The notes beneath the pieces were generated by a model. It saw only the letters and a list, made by a program, of their open reading frames with translations. It made no database searches and was not told where the DNA came from. Positions 1-5,556 of a stretch of 6,747 bases of DNA are shown here, piece after piece. Each line of letters opens with the position of its first letter. Position 1 is the first letter of the stretch. The stretch is from Actinomycetes bacterium (lineage in GTDB: Bacteria > Actinomycetota > Acidimicrobiia > Acidimicrobiales > Palsa-688): positions 1 to 6,747 of the forward strand of contig JAKARG010000182.1 of NCBI GenBank assembly GCA_021819345.1, written 5' to 3'. A program made the position numbers and the translations under genes.

Positions 1-1
1 C

Positions 2-187
2 GAGCACCGAGGCTCGTCGATCGCCGACCAGCAGTACCGGGACCCGGCCGGAGCGGTCGGGAGCCACCAGCTCCACCACGAGGCCTACGGCCGCGAGGGC
101 CTTCCGTGCAGGCGTTGCGGTCATCCGATCTCTCGGGTGCGGGACTCGGGTCGGAGCACCTTCAGCTGCCCTCATTGCCAGCGCTGA
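2..187 (+). CDS. mutM: Formamidopyrimidine-DNA glycosylase, C-terminal end (5' part outside window)
   Basis: These are the last 61 codons of a base-excision repair enzyme that removes oxidised purines such as 8-oxoguanine and formamidopyrimidines, then cleaves the abasic site. The fragment reads in frame from base 2 to a TGA at 185-187. It shows the family's C-terminal signature: YGREG (fragment residues 29-33), then a zinc finger with Cys36, Cys39, Cys56 and Cys59 in the C-x2-C-x16-C-x2-C spacing. The GRST motif (50-53) supplies the DNA-contacting arginine, and the protein ends with the usual Cys-Gln plus one Arg. The N-terminal catalytic proline and the helix-two-turn-helix domain lie outside the window. 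The related Nei glycosylases share this finger, but the YGREG-PC and GRST-F motifs and the position before smc favour MutM. The finger is complete, so there is no sign of decay. Confidence 0.93.
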   Translation, partial: EHRGSSIADQQYRDPAGAVGSHQLHHEAYGREGLPCRRCGHPISRVRDSGRSTFSCPHCQR

Positions 188-315
188 GCGCTCCGTCGAC
201 CGGATCGGACCGAGACGACCGCTCGCCCCGAGCTCGCCGCTGCTCTGCTCGCGCGCCCGGCGGCCGCCCGCAGCAGGCACGGCGGCAACCACCGGCCAGG
301 CGTGCATGCAAGGGC

Positions 316-321
316 TAGGTT
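316..321 (+). promoter_or_regulatory. Candidate -10 box (TAGGTT) for smc, near-leaderless start
   Basis: TAGGTT fits the TANNNT consensus of actinobacterial housekeeping sigma factors and stands out in T-poor DNA. Nine bases separate it from the GTG of smc, so transcription would begin at or within a few bases of the start codon. No Shine-Dalgarno sequence precedes that GTG, which agrees with leaderless translation. I see no -35 element about 17 bases upstream. The rest of the 188-330 gap shows only a GGCGGCCGCC palindrome at 259-268 and no convincing terminator for mutM. Confidence 0.4.
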
Positions 322-330
322 GGCGGCGCC

Positions 331-3300
331 GTGTTCCTGAAGTCGTTGACCCTCAAGGGCTTCAAGTCCTTCGCCGACACCACCACCCTCGACTTCGAGC
401 CTGGGGTGACCGTCGTCGTCGGGCCGAACGGGAGCGGCAAGTCCAACGTGGTCGACGCCGTCGCCTGGGTGCTCGGCGCCCAGGGTCCGCGCACCGTCCG
501 CTCGGCCAAGATGGAAGACGTCATCTTCGCCGGGACCCCCAAGCGCGCCCCCCTCGGTCGGGCCGAGGTGTCGCTCACCATCGACAACGGGGCGGGTCTC
601 CTGCCGATCGAGTTCTCCGAGGTGACCATCACCCGGACCCTGTTCCGCAGCGGGGAGTCGGAGTACGCGATCAACCAGGTCCCCTGCCGGCTCCTCGACA
701 TCCAAGAGCTCCTGTCCGACACCGGCGTGGGCCGCCAGCAGCACGTGATCGTCTCGCAGGGCAACCTCGACTCGATCCTCGCCGCCCGCCCCGAGGACCG
801 CCGCCTCGTGATCGAGGAGGCGGCGGGGGTCCTCAAGTACCGACGGCGCAAGGAGCGCTCCGAGCGCCGGCTCGAGTCGACCGAGGCGAGCCTGCAGCGC
901 CTCCACGACCTGCTCCGGGAGGTCCGCCGCCAGCTACGGCCCCTGGAGAGACAGGCCGAGGCCGCTCGGCGGCACGCCGGGCTGACCGAGGAGCTGGCCG
1001 CCCTGCGCCGCTTCCTCCTCGGCAGGGAGCTGGCAGCCGTCGAGGCTCGTCTCGCGGGTGCCTCCGGGAGGCGCCAGGAGCTGGCGGCTGCCGAGGCCGA
1101 GCTGCGGGGAGCCCTCTCCCGGCTCGACACCGAGGTCCTCGCCGGCGAGGCCGGTCTCGCCGAGGCCCAGGACCGAAGCGGCGGAGTGGACCTGGCCGAG
1201 GCCGTCTCGCGGGCCGAGCGCCTGGTCGCGCGCGCCCGCGGGGTGGCTGCGTTGGTCGACCAGCGCGCCCGGAGCCTGGAGCGGGAGCTGGCGCGAAGCG
1301 TCGATGCCGGGGTCGTCGCGAGCCTGGAGGCCGAGGCCGCGACCCTCGCCGAGCACCTGAGGGAGGTCGACGCCTCGGCCTCCGGCCTTCTCCCGGAGGA
1401 GGCTCGCCTCGCCGAATCGGAGGCGAGCCTGGAAGCCGAGGCCCGCGCCGTCGAGGAGCAGTGGGGAGACTTCGAGGGCCGGCCGGGCGGCGACCCGGCG
1501 GCCGAGGTTCGCGGCGAGCTCAGCGCCCGCCGGGCGGCGTCGGATCGTGCCCGGGGGGAGCGCAACCGCCTGGAGAGCCGGCTCGGTGACGTCTGCCGGC
1601 GGGTCGACCGCCTGGAGGCCGAGCTGGCGGCGATCGCAGCGGAGGCGGAGGTCCTGGACAGGGACCTCCCGGTACTGCTCGAGGCCGCGACGGCAGCCGC
1701 CGGCGCGCTCGGGGAGGCCGAGGCGGCGAGGGCGGCGGCGGAGGAGCGGCGCCGGACGGCCGACGGGGAGGCGCAGCGCTGGCAGGCGCGGGCAGAGGCC
1801 CTCGCCCAGGCGATGGACGAGGCCGCCGCCCGGGCCGGCGCGCAGCGCCTCGCCGGTGTGCCCGGGGTGCTCGGGACCCTCCTAGAGCTGGTCGAGGTGG
1901 ACGACGGCTGGCAGGCGGCCTTCGAGGCGGCCGCCGGAGAGGCCCTGGCCGCAGTGGTGGTCGACGGCGCCTCGTCGGCGTCGGCCGCCTTGGACCGACT
2001 GCGCGAGGCGCACACCGGCGGGGCTGTCGCACCGGTGCCCGACCAGGCTGCTGTGCTCCGGCTCCTCGCCGGCCGGGGGTTCGGCCAAGCCGGCGAGGCC
2101 GGTGCCTCTCACCTCGTTGCCGGCGAGGCCGGTGCCGTGGAGCCGGTCCGAGCGAAGGTCCGTGCCCGGACCGCCTCGGTCGACCCGCTGCTCGACGCTC
2201 TGCTGGCTCGGGCGGTGGCCGTGGCAGGCTGGGCCCCGGCCCTGGAGGTGGCCACCGAGCACCCCGAGCTCGTGGTCGTCACGCCGGAGGGAGACCGCTT
2301 CGCAGGGGGGATCTGGCGGGCTGGGGCCGCGGGCGTGGGGGCCACCGGCGCCGCCTTGGAGGAGGCTCGCGCCGGCGCCGCGAAGGCCGCCGTGGAGGCC
2401 GGATCGGCGGCCGCGGGGCTCCGGTCCTCGACCGACCTGCTCGCCGCGGCCCGCAGGGCGGCGACCGAAGCTGCCCGGGCTGCCGAGGCGGCCGCCTCCC
2501 GTTCCCGCATCCTCGAGGAGGGGCGCAAGCGAGCCCAGTCGGAGCTCGGTGATGCCCGCCGGGATGTCGCCGTCGCCCGCCAGCAACTGGAGGAGGGGTC
2601 GGCGCGCATCGCTGCCGAGAGCGAGAGGGTCGCCGAGCTCGAGTCGATGCTGCCGGCGCTCGAGGCCGCAGCTGCGGCCGAGGCCGAGCGGACGACGGCC
2701 GCTCGGGCGGCCAGGGATCGGGTTGCCGAGCGGCGAGCTGCGTTGGTCGCCTTGCGCCGGGACCTGGAGGTCCGGGCTGCCGGGATCGAGGAGCGTCGGG
2801 GCTTGCTGGCCCGGCGCCTCGAGGAGGTGGAGGTCAGGCTCGCCCGAAACGTCGCCGAGCGCCAGGAGGCGGGTGTCCGCCGGGAGGCGCTCGTCGCCGA
2901 GGTCGGCGTGGTGGCGCGCCTCCGAGTGGTCGTAGCGGAGTGGGAGGGAGATCTTTCGGCGGCGCTGCGCCGCCTCCGCGATGCAAGGCGCGAGGAGGCC
3001 GAGCGCGCCCGGGCGGCAGGCGAGCGCCTCGACGACCTGCGTCGTCGGCGGGCGACCGCAGAGCGCCAGCTCTCCGAGCTGAGAGAACGCTCCAGCCGGG
3101 TCGATCTCGAGGACGCCGAGGCCCGGGTGCGCCTGGAGGCGCTGACGGAGACGGTCCGGCGCGAGCTCGACTGCGACCCGGAAGCGACCCGGGACGCCCA
3201 GTGCCCCGAGCTCCCCCCGGGGACGAGCCCGGCCAGCCGGCGGGCCGAGCTGGAGAGAGAGCTGCGGCTGATGGGCCCGATAAACCCGCTGGCGCTCGAG

Positions 3301-3903
3301 GAGCTCACCGCCTTGGAGGAGCGCAACGCCTTCCTGGAGGCCCAGCTGGAGGACGTCCGCAGCGGACGTCGCGAGCTCGCCAAGGTGATCAGGGCGATCG
3401 ACGACGAGATCGTCGAGGTCTTTCGGGCTGCCTACGGCGACGTGGCCGAGAACTTCGAGAAGCTCTTCGCCACCCTCTTCCCCGGGGGTCAGGGGCGGCT
3501 CCGCCTCACCGACCCCGACCACCTCCTGGAGACCGGGATCGAGATCGACGCCCGGCCGTCCGGCAAGAACGTGCGGCGGCTCTCGCTGCTCTCGGGAGGC
3601 GAGCGCAGCCTCGTGGCGATGGCCTTCCTCTTCGCCGTCTTCCGTAGCCGGCCATCGCCGTTCTACCTGATGGACGAGGTCGAGGCGGCGCTCGACGACG
3701 TGAACCTCCACCGCTTCTTGGACCTGGTGCACGAGTTCCGCGAGGAGGCCCAGCTCGTGATCGTGAGCCACCAGAAGCGCACCATGGAGGCAGCCGACTG
3801 CCTCTACGGGGTGACGATGCCCCCTGGGGGATCCTCGAAGGTGGTCAGCGAGAGGGTCGCGGCGCGAAGCGGGAGGTCCTCGGCGGCGACGCCGGCCTAC
3901 TAG
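331..3903 (+). CDS. smc: Chromosome segregation protein SMC (condensin ATPase)
   Basis: Smc forms a homodimeric ring with ScpA and ScpB that extrudes DNA loops and helps resolve and segregate sister chromosomes on the nucleoid. At 1190 residues it has the usual family length. The N-terminal head has Walker A GPNGSGKS (31-38, Lys37), an RS-KMED-IFAG stretch (57-67) and a Q-loop VSQG (Gln143). It ends in the EEAAGVLKYRRRK block (162-174) that leads into the first coiled coil. Ala/Glu/Arg-rich heptads run from about 175 to 505. The hinge covers about 505-670, starting near VPGVLGTL (510) and ending near VTPEGDRFAGG. The second arm reaches the MGPINPLALEEL motif (from 981). The C-terminal head has signature LSGGE (1087-1091), Walker B YLMDE (Asp1115, Glu1116) and D-loop ALDD. 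The GTG start gives the typical MFLKSLTLKGFKSF opening, which fixes it. The arms are of nearly equal length and no frameshift is visible. A TAG stop ends the gene. Confidence 0.98.
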   Translation: MFLKSLTLKGFKSFADTTTLDFEPGVTVVVGPNGSGKSNVVDAVAWVLGAQGPRTVRSAKMEDVIFAGTPKRAPLGRAEVSLTIDNGAGLLPIEFSEVTITRTLFRSGESEYAINQVPCRLLDIQELLSDTGVGRQQHVIVSQGNLDSILAARPEDRRLVIEEAAGVLKYRRRKERSERRLESTEASLQRLHDLLREVRRQLRPLERQAEAARRHAGLTEELAALRRFLLGRELAAVEARLAGASGRRQELAAAEAELRGALSRLDTEVLAGEAGLAEAQDRSGGVDLAEAVSRAERLVARARGVAALVDQRARSLERELARSVDAGVVASLEAEAATLAEHLREVDASASGLLPEEARLAESEASLEAEARAVEEQWGDFEGRPGGDPAAEVRGELSARRAASDRARGERNRLESRLGDVCRRVDRLEAELAAIAAEAEVLDRDLPVLLEAATAAAGALGEAEAARAAAEERRRTADGEAQRWQARAEALAQAMDEAAARAGAQRLAGVPGVLGTLLELVEVDDGWQAAFEAAAGEALAAVVVDGASSASAALDRLREAHTGGAVAPVPDQAAVLRLLAGRGFGQAGEAGASHLVAGEAGAVEPVRAKVRARTASVDPLLDALLARAVAVAGWAPALEVATEHPELVVVTPEGDRFAGGIWRAGAAGVGATGAALEEARAGAAKAAVEAGSAAAGLRSSTDLLAAARRAATEAARAAEAAASRSRILEEGRKRAQSELGDARRDVAVARQQLEEGSARIAAESERVAELESMLPALEAAAAAEAERTTAARAARDRVAERRAALVALRRDLEVRAAGIEERRGLLARRLEEVEVRLARNVAERQEAGVRREALVAEVGVVARLRVVVAEWEGDLSAALRRLRDARREEAERARAAGERLDDLRRRRATAERQLSELRERSSRVDLEDAEARVRLEALTETVRRELDCDPEATRDAQCPELPPGTSPASRRAELERELRLMGPINPLALEELTALEERNAFLEAQLEDVRSGRRELAKVIRAIDDEIVEVFRAAYGDVAENFEKLFATLFPGGQGRLRLTDPDHLLETGIEIDARPSGKNVRRLSLLSGGERSLVAMAFLFAVFRSRPSPFYLMDEVEAALDDVNLHRFLDLVHEFREEAQLVIVSHQKRTMEAADCLYGVTMPPGGSSKVVSERVAARSGRSSAATPAY
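2089..2148 (+). repeat. 30-bp in-frame tandem duplication inside the Smc hinge
   Basis: Two adjacent 30-bp units (2089-2118 and 2119-2148) share an identical first 18 bases, then diverge. In protein they read AGEAGASHLV followed by AGEAGAVEPV, about residues 587-606 of Smc. The period is ten codons, so the frame is kept. It probably arose by slippage within a surface loop of the hinge. The second halves have diverged, so it is not a very recent event, although the shared GCC-rich codons could also reflect simple composition. Confidence 0.6.
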
Positions 3904-3950
3904 AGCCCTCGCGCAGTGGCCGCCGATCGGCCGGTGCCGCCCGTTCGGGT

Positions 3951-4050
3951 AGCGGCGGCTCTGCCCGCTGCGGGTGCCGGCGGCTCTGCCCGCTGCGGGC
4001 GCCGGAGGCTCTGCCCGCTGCGAGCGCCGGAGGCACTGTCCGGCTCGTCT
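3951..4050 (+). repeat. Tandem array of 25-bp hairpin-forming units between smc and ftsY
   Basis: Four consecutive 25-bp units start at 3951, 3976, 4001 and 4026. By hand count unit 1 matches unit 2 at 22 of 25 bases, unit 2 matches unit 3 at 23 of 25, and unit 3 matches unit 4 at 17 of 25, with unit 4 decaying in its second half. Bases 3926-3950 look like a still more degraded copy (14 of 25). Each of the first three units contains an inverted repeat like GCCCGCTGCGGGC (3963-3975, 3988-4000, 4013-4025). In the middle unit an outer CCGGCG/CGCCGG pairing (3977-3982 with 4000-4005) can enclose it. The period is not a multiple of three and lies outside both genes, so it is not a protein repeat. 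There are no unique spacers, so it is not CRISPR. It could hinder transcript read-through from smc, protect a 3' end, or be one copy of a dispersed genomic repeat. Confidence 0.85.
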
Positions 4051-4052
4051 CG

Positions 4053-4058
4053 TAGGCT
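4053..4058 (+). promoter_or_regulatory. Candidate -10 box (TAGGCT) for leaderless ftsY transcription
   Basis: TAGGCT fits TANNNT and is followed by only six bases before the ATG of ftsY. This is the spacing expected when the transcript begins at the A of the start codon. No Shine-Dalgarno sequence lies upstream of the ATG, which supports a leaderless message. The -35 position (about 4030-4035) reads GAGGCA, a poor match to TTGACA, and falls in the last unit of the tandem repeat array. The box resembles the one before smc (TAGGTT). Confidence 0.45.
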
Positions 4059-4064
4059 CGGGCG

Positions 4065-5336
4065 ATGCTCAACGACCTTGTGCTCGCTGGCTCGAGCGCC
4101 GTCGGCGCCGCCGTCATCGTCGGCGGAGGTTGGGGCGCCCTGCGGCTGCGTCGCAGGTCGGCGCCCCTCCGGCGCCCTGAGCCCGAGGTCGCCCCGGAGC
4201 CCGACGGGCGGGTCTCCCCGGCGCCAGGAGTGGCCCCGCCCGCCACGGCGGGGGTCGCGCAGGCCCCGCCGGCGGACGCCGGCGCCGCCCCCGATGCCCC
4301 GCCGGCCGAGGCGCCCCTCGCCGATGACCAGGTGGCGGCCCCAGCCCCCACGGCCCCAGCTCTCACGCCGACCCCCGTCCCGCAGGCGACCGAGGCTCCA
4401 GCTGCGCCGGTCACCGAGGCCCCGGCCCCGGAGCGCCCCCGCCTGCGGGACCGCCTCGGCAAGGCGCGCTCCCTCTTCGGTGGCTACCTCGGCGCAGTCC
4501 GCTCGCGCGACCGGATCGACGAGTCGACCTGGGAGGCGCTCGAGGAGGCGCTGATCCTCGCCGACGTCGGCGCCGAGTCGACCGCAGGGCTGCTCGAGGA
4601 CCTGCGCCGGCAGGTGCGCTCCGACGGCGTCTCGAGCCCCGAGGAGCTGGTCGCCCGCCTGCGCGACGACCTGGTCGCCCGGCTGCAGGCCGACCGGAGC
4701 CTCGCGCTCGAGGAAGGTGTCACCAACGTGTGGCTGCTGGTCGGGGTCAACGGGGTCGGCAAGACCACGACCATCGGCAAGCTCGCCCGGCGAGAGTGCG
4801 CCGAGGGGCGCTCGGTCGTGGTGGCGGCCGGCGACACCTTCCGGGCGGCGGCCGCCGACCAGCTGGCGACCTGGGCGGAGCGCGCCGGGGCGGAGCTGGT
4901 CCGGGGCAACGAGGGAGGGGACCCCGGGGCGGTGATCTTCGACGCCGTCCAGCACGCCGCGGCCAAGGGTGCGGACCTCGTGCTCGCCGACACCGCCGGG
5001 CGGCTCCACAACAAGGTGAACCTGATGGAGGAGCTGAAGAAGGTGCGCCGGGTCGCCGAGCGGCCGCCGGGGAAGGTGACCGAGGCCCTGCTCGTCCTCG
5101 ACGCCACCACCGGGCAGAACGGCCTCACCCAGGCGAAGCAGTTCGCCGCCGCGGTGGGCGTGACCGGGGTGGTGCTCACCAAGCTCGACGGGACCGCCAA
5201 GGGCGGGATCGCCCTCGCGGTGCAGACCGAGCTCGGGATCCCGGTGAAGCTGGTCGGCATCGGGGAGTCGGCGACCGACCTGGTGGAGTTCGACCCGGTC
5301 GAGTTCGTCGACGCCCTCGTCGCCCCCGAGGTGTAG
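4065..5336 (+). CDS. ftsY: Signal recognition particle receptor FtsY
   Basis: FtsY is the membrane-bound GTPase that receives ribosome-SRP complexes and passes nascent membrane and exported proteins to the Sec translocon. The 423-residue product opens with a hydrophobic segment (about 5-26) followed by RLRRR, so the tail probably sits in the cytoplasm. Next comes a Pro/Ala-rich, mildly acidic linker (about 34-123) and the helical N domain (about 124-215). The GTPase G domain has P-loop GVNGVGKTTT (227-236, Lys233), DTFRAAAADQL (257-267), DTAGR (309-313), TKLD (372-375) and the closing GIGES (398-402). Ffh is excluded because there is no methionine-rich M domain. The ATG start is supported by the membrane segment directly after it and by a -10-like box six bases upstream. 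The gene lies 161 bp after smc in a common order, separated by the hairpin repeats, so co-transcription with smc is uncertain. Confidence 0.97.
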   Translation: MLNDLVLAGSSAVGAAVIVGGGWGALRLRRRSAPLRRPEPEVAPEPDGRVSPAPGVAPPATAGVAQAPPADAGAAPDAPPAEAPLADDQVAAPAPTAPALTPTPVPQATEAPAAPVTEAPAPERPRLRDRLGKARSLFGGYLGAVRSRDRIDESTWEALEEALILADVGAESTAGLLEDLRRQVRSDGVSSPEELVARLRDDLVARLQADRSLALEEGVTNVWLLVGVNGVGKTTTIGKLARRECAEGRSVVVAAGDTFRAAAADQLATWAERAGAELVRGNEGGDPGAVIFDAVQHAAAKGADLVLADTAGRLHNKVNLMEELKKVRRVAERPPGKVTEALLVLDATTGQNGLTQAKQFAAAVGVTGVVLTKLDGTAKGGIALAVQTELGIPVKLVGIGESATDLVEFDPVEFVDALVAPEV

Positions 5337-5417
5337 GCAAGGGGCCCCGAGGCGACTCCTGGCGCCGGCTCGGACGGTTCCTCCTTCTCGGGCGTGCTCG
5401 CCGGCAGCTTCCCATCT

Positions 5418-5452
5418 GCGACGACTGCGCACAGCCGCAGGGCGGTCGTCGC
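5418..5452 (+). terminator. Hairpin downstream of ftsY, possible terminator
   Basis: GCGACGAC at 5418-5425 pairs perfectly with GTCGTCGC at 5445-5452. Three more pairs inward (one of them U-G) extend the stem to 11 bp around a 13-base loop. It begins 81 bases after the ftsY stop and is followed only by TGGATTTGG, not a true T-tract. It could be a weak or factor-assisted terminator that separates ftsY from the peptidase gene. A role as a regulatory hairpin is also possible. I see no other gene in the 220-bp gap. Confidence 0.35.
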
Positions 5453-5457
5453 TGGAT

Positions 5458-5487
5458 TTGGTCGAGCACTACGGGCTCGCTTACGGT
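5458..5487 (+). promoter_or_regulatory. Candidate promoter for the S53 peptidase gene
   Basis: TTGGTC at 5458-5463 and TACGGT (TANNNT) at 5482-5487 are 18 bases apart, a plausible -35/-10 pair. They lie in the most AT-containing part of this gap, just after the hairpin. Transcription would begin near 5494, giving a 5' leader of about 60 bases that carries the ribosome-binding site. This is a visual match only, so confidence is modest. Confidence 0.35.
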
Positions 5488-5545
5488 CCGTGCGTTCCCG
5501 GGGGGTCTGGATTCCGGACGACCAGAGACCTGCCCTCCCCCTACC

Positions 5546-5551
5546 GAGGAG
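5546..5551 (+). promoter_or_regulatory. Shine-Dalgarno site for the S53 peptidase gene
   Basis: GAGGAG lies five bases before the ATG at 5557 and is complementary to the 16S rRNA 3' end. It is the only strong ribosome-binding site in the window and selects this ATG. The start is confirmed by the signal peptide that follows directly. The contrast with smc and ftsY, which have none, suggests a different mode of translation initiation. Confidence 0.75.
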
Positions 5552-5556
5552 AGACA

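Noticed and set aside
259..268. GGCGGCCGCC palindrome in the mutM-smc gap, considered as a terminator
   Set aside because: It has no loop and no following T-tract. Surrounding pairings (about 245-276) are imperfect with several bulges, and such palindromes arise easily in DNA of this composition.
106..318. 70-codon frame across the mutM end and the following gap
   Set aside because: The real frame here is the mutM C-terminus with its four-cysteine zinc finger ending at 187. The alternative has no similarity I recognise and no ribosome-binding site.
306..1589. 427-codon + strand frame overlapping the start of smc
   Set aside because: It is a shifted frame of smc, Arg/Pro/Gly-rich and without motifs. 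Smc in the other frame has every expected motif.
315..2015. Long open frame (566 codons) on the - strand within smc
   Set aside because: It is antisense to a well-recognised smc reading frame. Its product is Ser/Arg/Ala-rich low complexity, as expected from reading high-GC codons backwards, and shows no recognisable domain.
1882..3771. 629-codon open frame on the - strand within smc
   Set aside because: It is complementary to conserved Smc hinge, arm and head codons. The translation has no family motif, and its length reflects the scarcity of stop codons in GC-rich DNA.
3951..4050. Repeat array considered as CRISPR or as a coding repeat
   Set aside because: The units are contiguous with no unique spacers, and the 25-bp period breaks any reading frame.
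3900..5432. 510-codon open frame on the - strand covering ftsY
   Set aside because: It mirrors the ftsY coding sequence, whose GTPase motifs are unambiguous. The antisense protein is compositionally biased with no domain.
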